Source: Rhipicephalus microplus
Lineage: Eukaryota > Arthropoda > Arachnida > Ixodida > Ixodidae
Assembly: GCF_043290135.1 (NCBI RefSeq)
Contig: NC_134702.1
Location: 189,194,491-189,258,490, forward strand
DNA length: 64,000 bases
Direction: 5' to 3'
Position 1 is the stretch's first letter. Each line of letters starts with the position of its first letter. Position numbers and translations under genes: made by a program. Below are positions 33,261 to 44,712 of this stretch, one piece after another. The notes beneath the pieces were generated by a model. The model was given only the letters and a program-made list of their open reading frames with translations, was not told the origin of the DNA and ran no database searches.

Positions 33261-34446
33261 TCACGGACCCTTTCCAGGAGCCGTGACACGAGATTTTTCT
33301 TTTTTGGATCGGTCGACGGAGTCGCGCCGATCCTTAGGCGCTTGCTGCGCCCTCACACTCGGAGTTGTGTCCATTGTCTCTAGCGAGGCACTGGACAAGC
33401 GCTCTTGCGAGCGCTGCAGTTGTTTTGAGGGCCTCGCCTCTAAAGGCAAGGCCTTCGCGGCCCCCAGCCCGGAGGTTGGTGGGTCCTTCTTCGACGGCGG
33501 AGCAGCACTGGCTGCAACCGCCGAGGGGGCGGATGGCGTCACCGCCGGCTCACTACGCGTGTGCCAGACAGCCGCCGGAGGCCGTCGTGGCGCTGCCCCC
33601 TGACACGCCACTTCGGCAAAGCTGGTTTCTGGTAGGTAGGACACCTGCCTTCGTGCCTCCTTAAAGGAAATGTTTTGTTTTACTTTAATTGTAACAATTT
33701 CCTTTTCTTTTTTCCAGCGTGGGCATGACCGTGAGTATGCGGCATGCTCCCCATTACAGTTCGCACAGTGAAGAGAGTTTTCACAGGCTTCAGATGTGTG
33801 TTCTTCAGCACTACATTTGGCGCAAGTTAGGCGGCCTCGGCAGTTCTGTGAACTGTGGCCGAACCGCTGGCATTTGAAGTCGGAGAGGGTTTGGTATATA
33901 TGGCCTCACTCGAAGCTTGATAAACCCAGCCTCAACGGAGTCTGGCAGTATACTTGAATTAAACGTAAGTATAAGGTGCTTAGTCTGGAGTTCTTTGCCA
34001 TCACGTCTCATCCTTATTCGTTTCACGTTGATGACATTCTGTTCGCTGAAACCCTCCAGGAGTTCAGCCTCCGTCAGCCCTAACAGGTCATCATCTGAGA
34101 CAACGCCACGGGTGGTGTTCATGGTTCGGTGTGGGGTTACTATTAATTTTGTATCTCCAAATTTCACTAGATTAGACAATTTTTCATACTGTTTCTGATC
34201 GCGGAGCTCCAACAGGAGGTCACCATTTGCCATTCTTGATGCTTTATATCCTGGGCCAAAGATTTCAGTCAAAGACTTCGAAACAAGAAAAGGTGAAATT
34301 GTTCTCACTTGTTTGCCGGGTGTGTCAGCGTGGATAACGTGGAATCGTGGAAAAGATACTCTTTGGTGACCAAAAAACTGGAATACTTCATCGGTGCGCC
34401 CTCTTTTCTGAGGGCGATCAGGGAGTGGGGGGAAGGAACAAGCCAT
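33261..34446 (-). pseudogene. ORF1 of I-like copy E2, one frameshift
   Basis: The start is Met 34446 (MACSFPPLPDRPQKRGRTD). The N-terminal domain is intact (FPRFHVIH, SPFLVSKSLTE, GPGYKASRM, GDLLLE, HRTMNTTRGV). A frameshift near 33890, at PYIPNPLRLQ, disrupts the first zinc knuckle. The residues of that finger and the next two are recoverable only in the neighbouring frame. The C-terminal third, reading SFAEVACQGAAPRRPP then a basic end PKDRRDSVDRSKKEKSRVT, closes at 33261. The protein is otherwise close to the D and G ORF1 products. Confidence 0.86.
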
Positions 34447-34849
34447 AAGAAAAGGTTTATTTTCGGCAGTGACGCCAGCCACCCACCATGGAGTCCTACA
34501 AGGGGACGCTGCAGTGTCTGTAAGGACAGGACTTGCAGACGCCAGCTGTACACCACCGCTATAACCGAATATGGTGTATCCAAGGTAGGATAGCCACACA
34601 GGGTTAACCCTTGCCGCCAGGAAACACGGAAGTCAACGGAAGAGAGTAGGGGACAGGACAGATTGAAAGACGAGAAAAGACCAAGATGTAGGGAGAGAGA
34701 GATAGGAAAAGGCGACTGCCGATTTCCCCTGGGTGGGTCAGCCCAGAGGTGCCGTCTACGTGAAGCCGGGGCCAAAGGGGTGTGTTGCCTCTGCCGGGGG
34801 GCCTTAAAGGTCCAATCACCCAGCGTCAGCTCAACCCCCAGGATCCCTT

Positions 34850-35810
34850 ACCAGGAAAACTGAAGCTGAAACTCCCGCAGTAGGGGCAAGCGGCGGTCAC
34901 TCCAGCACGTGTGCGTAGCTTGGGCGGCCACCAGATGCTGTCGTGGTGCTGCCCCCTGTTGCACCACTTCAGCAAATGATTTTGCTGCATAGAAAGGGGA
35001 GACCCGATGCCTTGCTTCGCGGAAACTTATGTTGTGGGTGACTTTAATGGTAATAATTTCTTTTTCTTTTTTCCATGCTGTGCAGGATCTAGAATACGCC
35101 GCGTGTTCTCCATCGCAGTTCGCACAGTGGGGTTCGGCCTTGCAGTCATCATCTGTAGAGTAGCCTGTGATACCACACCGTGCACAGGTAAGCTGTCCGC
35201 GGCAACTCTGAGAAGCATGTCCGAATCTTTGGCACTTGAAGCAGCGCCGCGGATTCGGAATGTAGGGTCTCACAGGCAGTTTTAGATAGCCGGTAACTAA
35301 TTCTTGCGGTAGTGTGGAGCACCCGAAGGTCACAATTATGTGCTTGGTTGGAATTTCTTTGTTTTCTCTTCTCACTACGATACGCTGTACGTGAACGACG
35401 TTGTCGTCCTTCCAGCCAGCCAGAAGCTCATCATTTGTTAGGTCTTTTAGGTCATCGTCTGACACAACGCCTTTGACAGTGTTCATCGTTCGGTGCACAG
35501 AGACGGTAACGGGCTTGTCCCCAAATGCTACTAATTTTTCTAGTTTCTGAAACTGTGTCTTGTCTTTAACTTCCACTAGCAAGTCTCCGCTTGCCATCTT
35601 TGTAGCCTTATAGCCAGTTCCGATAGTCTCGGTTAGGCACCTGGACACGAGGAATGGGGAGATGTTGCGAGCTTTTTTGTCCGAGCTTTCACAATGAATA
35701 ACGTGGTATTTAGGAAAATGGCCTTGCTTTTCTGAAATTGACATTACATTTGCTTCGGTGCGCCACCTTTTGAAGGGGCGATCAATGGATAAGGGGTTTC
35801 GTGATCCCAT
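34850..35810 (-). pseudogene. ORF1 of I-like copy E, truncated at the E2 junction
   Basis: The start is Met 35810 (MGSRNPLSIDRPFKRWRTE). The conserved N-terminal domain reads FPKYHVIH, SPFLVSRCLTETIG, GYKATKMASGDLLVEV, HRTMNTVKGV and RPYIPNPRRC. Three fingers follow: CFKCQRFGHASQSC; a middle finger (CARCGITGYSTDDDC) where the metal-binding His is Tyr; and CANCDGEHAAYSRSC. A frameshift occurs after QATHTC. The Pro/Ala-rich region (LAPTAGVSAS in the other frame) ends at the junction with the E2 leader, so the basic C-terminus is missing. Confidence 0.85.
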
Positions 35811-36339
35811 AGAAAAGTGCAGTTCCTTCAGTAGTGGCGCCTACCACCCACCACGGAGCCCAACAAGGTGACGTGGCAAAACATGTAAACATGTCTGCAC
35901 AACGCCAGTAGTACGCCACTGCCATAACCTAAAATATCTATCCAAAGTTGGATATTTACACCAGGTTAACCCTTGCCGCCAGGAAAAATTGGAAGTAAAA
36001 TGAAGTGAGGAGAAGACAGGAAAGATGTAAAGTGAGAACAAAAGACGAAGATGTAGGGAGAGAGAGATAGGAAAAGGCGACTGCCGATTTCCCCTGGGTG
36101 GGTCAGCCCAGGGGTGCCGTCTACGTGAAGCCGGGGCCAAAGGGGTGTGTTGCCTCTGCCGGGGGGCCTTAACGGTCCAATCACCCAGCGTCAGCTCAAC
36201 CCCCAGGATCCCCTTTTCCCCAGGCACGGCAAAGCCACGCACGGCTAGGCGTGGGAGGGAGTAAAAACTCCCCCGTTAGCTCGGGTCCGTGGTGTCGCTA
36301 CACACCAAACGCCTACTTGCGCAGGCGCCCCTGCGGGGT
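34850..36339 (-). mobile_element. I-like non-LTR retrotransposon, copy E (5' fragment)
   Basis: It contains the complete 5' terminus (to ~36339), the leader and most of ORF1, then stops at 34850 where copy E2 begins. No remainder of E (ORF1 end, ORF2) is found on the other side of E2. The right flank (GTGTACATGCC) does not match any left flank, so there is no complete duplication. It is more similar to copy D than to C in ORF1. Confidence 0.85.
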
Positions 36340-37055
36340 GTACATGCCTGTGGCAAGGGAATAAATGGAGAAAAATCTCAAGGGAAGACATACATTAACA
36401 TGTCACAGCAGCAATTCTGTTGGCCTTTGAAGTAGCTTTTCACGAATATATGCTTTATTTATGACTATATGTCAACGAAGATGAAGTTTTCAAATAATTT
36501 ATATGGACACTAAAGAGCCAAACGATTTTTCGTTCATCAGTAAAATACAATTTCACAATCCCAAATATGTCACTCTTACTACGACGCGACGCTTAGTAAG
36601 AAAACCTGAAAAAAGAAAATGGAAGTGGAGATGCAACCTCGAGATTCCCACACTAAACTCCATAATATATGAAATTTTGTACGCATCTACTGGGCCTTAC
36701 CTAGCTTCTAAGAGTTAAAAATGAAGTACATTGTTTATCTGTGGGTGCCACAGATATAGCATATGAAGTATGAGAAAATTTCATTGAGCCAATGCCACGA
36801 AAATACCTAAAGTACAATTTGAAATTTCTTATGTGATGCATGGAGATTTTGGCATACAATTTAAAAATACTTCAACCTTGCTTTTCTCCGCTAATAATGA
36901 ACTCATGGTGGTCAAACATATGTCATTAACATTCTCAGAATACACTTTGTCAATTCAAGCAACATCACTATTCCTCTTTAGTGTCCCTCTAAAAAGAAAA
37001 TGAGCATGCACTTTGGTTGCTAATAGACGGAAAAGTGTGTAACTAGTGCCCATGC
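36340..37055. other. Intergenic, no feature recognised
   Basis: AT-rich flank between copies E and F; no coding or repeat signal that I can support. Confidence 0.45.
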
Positions 37056-37083
37056 ATAGGCTATATTAAGTAATGACGATGTG

Positions 37084-37128
37084 TGGCGCTTTAAGGCACA
37101 AGGGCCAATTGATGGCCAAAGAGCGCCA
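37084..37128 (-). promoter_or_regulatory. Conserved 3' stem-loop of composite F
   Basis: Same core as copy C (GGGCCAATTGATGGCC, GCGCCA arm), but with about ten extra nt (TTTAAGGCAC) in one arm. Confidence 0.5.
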
Positions 37129-37406
37129 TTTCAATGAGTGCAGAGATGTGGACAATGATATGTTGCGTGGCTGTATAGGGGCCTTAAAATTCCTCGCGGT
37201 AATGCGGGTAAAAACATAAGTGTTAAAGACATGACAGTGACGTGATGTGCATAGTAAAAAGGGTGACAAAGGTTTTGATACTAGAAACGTGTAAAAATAT
37301 TTGGCACTAGCACAAGTGCCTCATCAGCGTCCTTGTGTCCAAGGACTGTGAGACAAGTGCTTTCTGGTATAGCCACCGCAGCAAAAACCTCTCTGCAGAG
37401 GTCGTG

Positions 37407-40400
37407 TTACGGGATGCCCGGGTATATGATATCAATACTATGAATTTGTTTTAAAAACGCTAACAATGATTTATGACTGAAAAGTGGTTCCCTACCGACG
37501 AACATTGCAGGGTGTAAAGGTATATGTTGTCGGTAGGGTAATGGAAAGTGTTGTTTTCTTAGAGCGTCCAATTGTTTGCACTGAATTAAAATGTGAAGGA
37601 CTGTCAATGCTTCACCACATCTGTCACACAATGGTGGATCGCCACCGGACAAAAGGTGTGTGTGTGTCGTGTATGTGTGTCCTATCCTGAGTCTCGTTAG
37701 TATTACCTCTGTATGACGCGATTTCGGTACGGGCGGCCAATGACCAAGGTGTGGCTTAATATCGTGTAGTTTGTTTTGTGTGTGTGTATCCCACTTGCTC
37801 TGCCAGTATACTCTGATGTTTCGTTTGAGAGACGGCTTAAGATCAAGGGCCGGGATTGATATGGGTGTAGGGGCAGTGCTTTTGTGGACGGATGCAGCAA
37901 GCTGATCCGCCCTCACGTTGCCTTGAATCTCACGGTGCCCTGGCACCCAGCACACTACAACATGTTGTTTGAGTGTGTAGAGTGTGCATAAAATGGAGTA
38001 AAGTGAGACAAGGACTGGGTTTTTGTGTTTTTTAAGAGTGTGCAGAGCCGTTACTACACTGAGGGAGTCTGTATAAATTACTGCTTTTTGTATTTGTAAT
38101 TTCTTGATGTGTTTAGCCGCCACAAGTATCGCATAGGCTTCCGCTGTGAAGATACTTGTGCTTGAATGTAGAGGGCCAGCATCCGAAAAGGATGGACCGA
38201 CAGCAGCGTAGGACACAGAGGAGTTAGACTTGGAGGCATCTGTAAAGAACTCAGGGCGTGTGTATTTGTGTTGAAGTTCCAGGAAGTATGTTCGGATATG
38301 GGCAATAGGCGCATGTTTTGTAACTTCTAGAAAAGACACATCGCAGTCTATAGTCTGCCATTGCCACGGTGGCGGGTATGCTACAGGAGCCATTAAACTG
38401 TGTTCTAGTGAGACTCCAGTTTCCTCAGCTAGACTCTTCAGGCGAATTGAGAAGGGCTGCCTCATCGAAGGCTTTTTTTGAAACAAAATTGAGCTCGACA
38501 AATCATTAATAGTAGAGTATGAGGGGTGCTTCTTATCTGCTTTCACCTTAAGGAAATAAACAAAGGACATGTAAGTTCCCTGCAGATGAAGCGACCACTC
38601 ATTTGACTCAACATAAAGGCTTTCTACGGGGCTGGTGCGGAAAGCACCCGTAGAAAGGCGGATGCCCAAATGGTGCACGGGGTCCAGCATCTTCAAAGCA
38701 CTTTGAGTCGCAGACTGATAAACAGGCCCCATAATCTAAGCGGGTGCGAATGAGGCTTCTATATAGCTTCATGAGACATTGCCTGTCACTACCCCACCTA
38801 GTACGTGACAACACTTTTAAAATATTCATGGCTTTTAAACATTTAGTTTTTAGATACTTAATGTGCGGTACGAAGGTCAACTTGTTGTCCAAGATTATTC
38901 CTAAGAATTTATGCTCTGTATTAACAGACAGACGTTGACCGTTCAGTTCAATGTCGGGTTCTGAGTGCATGCCTCTCTTTCTGGAGAACAGGACACACAT
39001 GCTTTTTTGTGGGTTCAGTCGGAATCCGTTTTCCTCTGCCCATTTGGAGAGCTTGTTTAAACCTAACTGAACCTGCCGCTCACACATTGCCAGATTGCAA
39101 GACCTAAAGCCAAGCTGGACGTCATCGACATATGTACAATAAAACATATTGCGAGGGATGGACAAGCGCAAGGAATTCATTTTTATGAGAAAAAGTGTGC
39201 AGCTAAGTACACCACCTTGTGGCACGCCTGTTTCCTGGACAAATGTTTGGGAAAGAACCGTGCCAATTCGGACACGGAATGTCCGGTTTGGCAGGTAACT
39301 TTTGATTATGTGAAACATTCTTCCGCACACGCCAAGGTGGGATAGGTCTCTTAGAATTCCAAAACGCTATGTTGTATCATAAGCCTTTTCGATATCGAGG
39401 AATACAGAGAGAAAATATTGTTTATGGACGAAGGCGTCTCTGAGCTGTGCCTCGATACGAACAAGGTGGTCTGTCATGGTTCTACTCTCTCGAAACCCGC
39501 ACTGAAATGGGTCGAGCGAATTGTTTGTTTCAAGAAAGTGTACAAGACGGCCGTTTATCATTTTTTCGAAGACTTTGCACAAGCAACTTGTAAGTGCAAT
39601 CGGCCTGTAACTCGAAGCTAAAGAAGGGTCCTTGCCCTCTTTCAAAATGGGAATAACAATCGCCTCTTTCCAGGAGGTAGGAATAGTGCCAGAAGACCAA
39701 ATAGCATTGTACAAACAAAGTAAGGTTTTTCGGGTTTCATTTGGTAGGTTTTTTAACATTTCATACATCACACGGTCTGAACCTGGGGCGGAAGTACTGC
39801 AGGAGTTTAGAGATGTTTGGAGCTCAGCTAGACTGAAAGCTTGGTTATATGCCTCGTATCTAGTGGATTTGTGTTCGAGTTTCTGCATTTCTATTCTTGT
39901 TCTGTATTTTTGGAAAGTGTCAGTATAGTGGCACGAGCTGGATACCTGTTCGAAGTGTGCACCGAAGAAGTTTGCCTAATCTTCCAAGGTATCACCCTGA
40001 GTCTTTACGAGGGGAAGTGTGTGTACTTGTTTTCCTGCTATCCTACCGACCATGTTCCAGACTTTAGCCTCCTGTGTGTATGAATTAACCACTGATAAAA
40101 ACTTCTGCAAGCTTTCTCTTCTGGCCTGCCGACGCGTTCTCCTGCCTTGAGACTTTATTTTCTTGAAGGTTTCAAGTTTTTCGGCTGTCGGTGAGTTCCG
40201 AAGCAGCCTCCAAGCTCTGTTTTGCTGTTTGCGCGCGTTTCGGCATTCAGAGTTCCACCAAGGCACACGTCGTTTTCCAGGGTGTCCATTTGTTTGTGGG
40301 ATGCATTTTGTTGCAGCAACAATCAAAAACGCTGTGAAGTAGTTCACAGCAACATCAATGTTCAAAGTACAGATGTCATTCCAACCTAGACGAGCGATAG

Positions 40401-41124
40401 TATAAAACTGTTCCCAGTCGGCTCTGTTTATTAGCCACTTGGGAACACGTTGTGGGCACTCGGTTACTGTAGTTGTGCTCAAAACTACGGGGAAGTGGTC
40501 ACTTCCGTACAGATTACTGACGACATTCCACTGGAGTAGAGGGACAAGAGATGGAGATGCTATGCTTAGGTCTATGGAGGAGTAGGTGTTATTAGCGAGA
40601 TTATAATAGGTTGGTTCTTTTCGATTAAGGAGACACGCGCTCGACGAGAGAAGGAACTGTTCGATCAGTCGACCTCGCGCGTCATACCGAGAGTCACCCC
40701 ATAGCCTACTATGCGCATTAAAGTCTCCAAGGAGAACATAAGGCTCCGGAAGTTCATCAATTAAATAGTGTAAATCACGTTTTTGCAGCTGATAGCTAGG
40801 AGGGATGTAAATAGTGCACATTGTGATTAGTTTATCAAAAAGAACCGCTCGAACAGCCACTGCCTCAAGAGATGTTTGGAGTTGTAAGTGTGTGCATGCA
40901 ATTCCTTGACTCACTATGATGGCAACACCTCCGGATGATGTCATGGCATCATCACGGTCCTTTCGAAAAATAACGTATTTGCGAAGAAAATTTGTGTGTT
41001 TTGAATTAAGGTGTGTTTCTTGTACACACAGCACTTTTGGTGAGTGTTCGTGTAGGAGTTCTTGGATGTCGTCAAGGTTTCTGAGAAGGCCCCTGACGTT
41101 CCATTGTATAATTTGAGTGTTCAT
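37407..41124 (-). pseudogene. ORF2 of composite F, two nonsense codons and one frameshift
   Basis: The start is Met 41124 (MNTQIIQWNVRGLLRN). TAG at 39976-39978 replaces Gln in LEDQAN and TAG at 39367-39369 replaces Trp in DTTWRF; a frameshift lies near 38725. All domains are otherwise recognisable. Endonuclease: CVQETH, SGGVAII, GDFNAH, GSDHFP. RT: SAPGSD, RPIALTS, GFRESRTMTDHL, FLDIEKAYDT, GVPQGGVLS, YVDD. RNase H: FTDASK, FTAEAYA, YTDSLS, WVPGHREIQGNVRAD. HHCC: GHTYTTHTH...CDRC...HILIQC. It is very close to copies G and H. Confidence 0.9.
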
Positions 41125-41188
41125 GGTGAATGTAAAATAATGCTGTGTGTACGAAAAGCGAGTGGCTGTTTAGACGGGGAAATTGAGT

Positions 41189-42376
41189 TCACTTAACAGG
41201 GCCGTCACCAGGCCCTGTTATTTGCTTTTTTGTTTTCTTGGCGCGCTCCAAGGAGCCACGCCGCTCTTTCGGCACCAAGGGTGCCGACGTATCCATTGCC
41301 TCCTCGGAGGCACTGGATGCCCGCACGTGCGGGCTGTTAGTTTGGATTTTGGGCCTCGCCTGGTGAGGGGAGGCCTTGAGACCCGAAGACTCTGGAGTCT
41401 CCGGTCTCTGTTTGGGAGTAGGCGGTGTAGCCTGGGCTACAGCCGCCTTGGGGGCAGGTGCCACAGCCGACGGCTCGCTCTGCGCAGGCCGAAGGGGTGG
41501 CGAGGGCTGGTGCGGCGTTGCCCCCTGACGCGCCGCATCAGCATATGTTGCGCCGTAAAATGGCGACACTCTTCGTCTTGCTTCTTTGAATGTGATGTTT
41601 TCTTTGACTTTAGGAGTGATTATTTCTTTTTCTTTCTTCCAGTTAGGACACAAACGCGAGTACGCGGCGTGTTTCCCGTCACAATTCACGCAGCGAGGCG
41701 TCGTAACACAGTTATCAGATGGGTGGCCGTGGCTACCACATCTTGCACAAGTTTCCTGACCCCGGCAGTTCTGCGAGCCATGACCAAATCGTTGACATTT
41801 ATAACACCGTCTTGGATTGGGAATGTAGGGACGGAAAGAGAGTTTGATGTATTCTGTGTCTATAGATGAAGGCAGTGTGCTAGATGCGAAGGTGAGTATT
41901 AAATGTTTGGTAGGTATTTCTTTGTTGTCTCGTCTGATGACGATTCGTTTCACATCTGTGACATTTTGCTCTTTCCACCCTTCAAGCAGTTCCTGTTCAG
42001 ACATTTCAAGAAGGTCTGCTTCTGAAACAACTCCGCGTGAGGTGTTCATTGATCTATGAGGTGAAATAGATACTGGGATATTACCAAATGCTACGAGACT
42101 GCCAAGTTTTTCATAGTGGTGTTTTTCAGGCAGCTCAAGAAGAAGGTCTCCGCTAGCCATCTTTGTAACCTTGTATCCTGGGCCAAAGACCTCTGTCAGA
42201 GATTTAGCAACAAGAAATGGAGATATTGTTCTGGCTTGTTTTGTTGGGTTTTCGCTGTGCACAACATGGAGTTTGGGAAAGCATTGTTTGGTTTGGCTGA
42301 AAATTGATATGTCATCGGTGCGTCCCCTCTTAGGCGGGAGACGATCTAGGAGACGGGGAAATGCAGGTGTTCCCAT
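41189..42376 (-). CDS. ORF1 (Gag-like zinc-knuckle protein) in composite F, intact
   Basis: An uninterrupted 395-codon ORF1. I chose Met 42376 (MGTPAFPRLLDRLPPKRGRTD) because every copy starts with this pattern; the frame is open a little farther upstream into the leader. The order is an N-terminal domain (FPKLHVVH, SPFLVAKSLTEVFGPGYKVTKM, SPHRSMNTSRGV), three fingers (CYKCQRFGHGSQNC, CARCGSHGHPSDNC, CVNCDGKHAAYSRLC), a Pro/Ala-rich linker, and a basic tail PKERRGSLERAKKTKKQITG ending GPVK. It would bind element RNA. ORF2 begins 64 nt downstream. ORF2 of this copy is dead, so this protein could only act in trans. Confidence 0.88.
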   Translation of the reverse strand: MGTPAFPRLLDRLPPKRGRTDDISIFSQTKQCFPKLHVVHSENPTKQARTISPFLVAKSLTEVFGPGYKVTKMASGDLLLELPEKHHYEKLGSLVAFGNIPVSISPHRSMNTSRGVVSEADLLEMSEQELLEGWKEQNVTDVKRIVIRRDNKEIPTKHLILTFASSTLPSSIDTEYIKLSFRPYIPNPRRCYKCQRFGHGSQNCRGQETCARCGSHGHPSDNCVTTPRCVNCDGKHAAYSRLCPNWKKEKEIITPKVKENITFKEARRRVSPFYGATYADAARQGATPHQPSPPLRPAQSEPSAVAPAPKAAVAQATPPTPKQRPETPESSGLKASPHQARPKIQTNSPHVRASSASEEAMDTSAPLVPKERRGSLERAKKTKKQITGPGDGPVK

Positions 42377-42902
42377 AGTAGTGTACTTTTTGTTCGGCAG
42401 CAATGGCGACCACCCACTATGGAGTCCAACCAGTGGACGCTGAAGCACTTAATAGCATAAGGCTGCAGACGCCAGCCGTACATTGCCACTATAACCAAAA
42501 ATAACTACTCAAGGTTGAGTAATTACACAAGGTTAACCCTTGCCGCCATGAAAAATCGGAAGTAAATGGAAGAGAGAAGAAGACAGGAAAGATTTAAAGA
42601 CGAGAAAAGACTAAGATGTAGGAAGAGAGAGATAGGAAAAGGCGACTGCCGATTTCCCCTGGGTGGGTCAGCCCAGGGGTGCAGTCTACGTGAAGCCGGG
42701 GCCAAAGATGTGTGTTGCCTCTGCCGGGGGGCCTTGAAGGTCCAATCACCCAGCGTCGGCTCAACCCCCAGGATCCCCTTTTCCCCGGACACGGCAAAGC
42801 CACGCACGGCTAGGCGTGGGAGGGAGCCGAAACTCCCCCGTTAGCTCGGGTCCGTGGTGTCGCTACACACCAAACGCCTACTTGCACCGGCGCCCCTGCG
42901 GG

Positions 42903-43356
42903 GGCCTGATTGTTCCTTCGGATGATGATTCGCTTCACATTGGTCACATTCTGTTCTTTCCAGCCTTCGAGGAGTTCAGCCTCCGTCAGGTCAAGGAGGT
43001 CTGTCAGAAACAACTCCACGTGCAGAGTTCATGGATCAATGAGGTGTTACGCTGATGGGGATGTCGCCGAATGTTGCAAGGTTCTTTAGTTTGTCAAATT
43101 GTGTTTTGTCACAGAGTTCTAAAAGAAGGTCACCACTGGCCATTTTTGTAACTTTGTAGCCATCACCTAATGTGGCTGTCAAGGACCGCGATACTATGAA
43201 CGGGGACACTGTTCTGGCTGTTTTGTTGGGCTTGTCACTGTGTACAACTTGATAACGAGGGAATACTTCTTTGGGTCGGCTGAAAAAGGAAAATTCTTCG
43301 GTGCGTACGCGCTTTGAAGCGGCACGATCATTGAGGAGTGGAAAACTTCTCTGCAT
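42903..43356 (-). pseudogene. ORF1 5' fragment of the second copy in composite F
   Basis: From Met 43356 (MQRSFPLLNDRAASKRVRTE) the ORF1 N-terminal domain is readable: FPRYQVVH, SPFIVSRSLTATLG and GDLLLEL. A TGA at 43036-43038 replaces Arg in PHRSMN. After a further indel near 43015 it reads LTEAELLEGWKEQNVTNVK and IIIRRNNQ. It then ends abruptly at 42903, where the 5' terminus of the neighbouring copy starts. The zinc-finger region is missing. Confidence 0.85.
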
Positions 43357-43903
43357 AATAGAGGAATGTAATTCAGTAACGATGGCAGCCACCCACCACG
43401 GAGCCCAACGAGGGGACGCTACAAGGTTCATGAAACGAGAAACATGCACCCGCCAGCCGTACACCGCTACGATAACCTAATGCGCGTAGGCCAAGGTTGG
43501 CTAGTCGCACAAGGTTAACCCAAGCCGCCCATGAAAATGGGGAAGTAACAGAAGAAATTAGAAGACAGGATAGATTTAAAGAGGAGAAAAGACGAAGTTG
43601 TGGGGAAGAGAGAGATAGGAAAAGGCGACTGCCGATTTCCCTGGGTGGGTCAGCCCAGGGGTGCCGTCTACGTGAAGCCGGGGCCAAAGAGGTGTGTTGC
43701 CTCAGCCGGGGGGCCTTAAAGGTCCCATCACCAAGCGTCGGCTCAACCCCCAGGATCCCCTTTTCCCCGGACACGGCAAAGCCACGCACGGCTAGGCGTG
43801 GGAGGGAGTAGAAACTCTCCCGTTAGCTCGGGTCCATGGTGTCGCTACAAACCAAACGCCTACTTGCGCAGGCGCCCCTGCGGGGATAGGCTATATTAAG
43901 TAA

Positions 43904-44440
43904 CCAACTGATATCTCATTCCGATAAGGCTACAACAACTGCAAATGTTCTTACTTTTTTGTTAAATACTTAAAGCAACAGCTTTTCTCTAAATACTGCT
44001 GCAATCCCGTGAACTGTTAACCTACAATGATTTAGCCACGCAATCTTTCTTGTAAAGCATGTTCATATTTATACCAGCCATATTTTTAAACAATTACATT
44101 CAAGAATCTGTATTAATACTTCAAACCAGTAAGCAAGATCATACATCCTCTGTTCATTTTTAGAGCTAATTTAGCAACAGGTATACATGCGTCTTCAGAA
44201 AATTCCAGGAAATATTCAGTGTGATGACGAAGACCGAAACTGGCTATCAGGCACAGACGCGCATGCAAGGCGAGCGAGGAGGAGAAAGAAGAGGCAGAAT
44301 AAAACAGCTTGCCCGACGAACGGGTGTTGTGTCTGTCTCGCTCATTATATCAGACTAGTTGGGGGAATTTTTTAGTAATGACCTATGCATTGTACTTAGT
44401 CAAAGGCACAAGGCTACACTCACACCACCTTGCAATGTAC
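43904..44440. other. Intergenic; possible LTR-like stretch near 44270-44345
   Basis: Mostly AT-rich. A segment with AATAAA (near 44299), a GT-rich stretch and TTGGGGGAA resembles the end of an LTR followed by the first internal bases of an element, but nothing else supports that. Confidence 0.25.
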
Positions 44441-44454
44441 AAGGCAATACTAAC

Positions 44455-44712
44455 CTATGTAATAAGGCTCTTGATTGTTACTTGAGTCAAACCAAGTATC
44501 AGTGAAACACCTAGTGACGCCTAGAAGAACACAGTGCATGTATTCGACTGTTTGACCAAGCACAAGGTCAAAACGCTTCAGACTCGAAAGTGGTGAGGGC
44601 CCCTTCAAGCCATTCACTGGCTCTCCAACGTCGATGGCAAACTTCATATCTCGAAGCATGCCCTTTGCTGTCCGCAGCTCCTCTGCTATAACATTCATGT
44701 ACCTCTGGCCTC
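44455..44712 (-). pseudogene. TNP2-like (CACTA/EnSpm) transposase exon or fragment
   Basis: The 82-codon frame contains NGLKGPSPLSSLKRFDLVLG, then EYMHCVLLGVTR and WFDSSNNQEPYYIG. From memory this matches the region of CACTA/EnSpm-type TNP2 transposases around the conserved DYMHxxLLGV motif. On the minus strand the frame is bounded by an acceptor-like TTTTTCAG (before 44712) and a donor-like GTTAGT (after 44455), so it may be one exon of a spliced transposase gene. No adjacent exon was recognised, hence the pseudogene label. It could also be a domesticated gene exon. Confidence 0.5.

Larger units (their letters stand above)
29571..34849 (-). mobile_element. I-like non-LTR retrotransposon, copy E2
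   Basis: The 3' end, with a TGATGATGAT-type tail, abuts gag at 29570. The 5' end lies in the leader at about 34849, lacking roughly the first 190 nt. A 14-mer ACCAG(A/G)AAAACTGA occurs at 29557-29570 and 34850-34863 with one mismatch and looks like a target-site duplication. The sequences outside these copies, however, come from two different elements (gag on the left, copy E ORF1 on the right). Both ORFs are mutated and the RNase H region has an internal deletion. Confidence 0.88.
37074..43885 (-). mobile_element. I-like composite F: full element plus a second 5' end, one duplication
   Basis: The 18-bp target-site duplication ATAGGCTATATTAAGTAA (37056-37073 and 43886-43903) brackets 6.8 kb. 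Inside, 37074-42902 is a complete I-like element with its own 5' terminus at ~42902. It is joined head-on to 42903-43885, a second 5' terminus, leader and ORF1 start from a different copy. The rest of that second copy is absent, and the inner 5' end has no duplication of its own. See the finding on composite F for possible origins. Confidence 0.9.

Noticed and set aside
44270..44345. Solo LTR end
   Set aside because: AATAAA and GT-rich sequence alone are not enough; no LTR boundaries or second copy visible.
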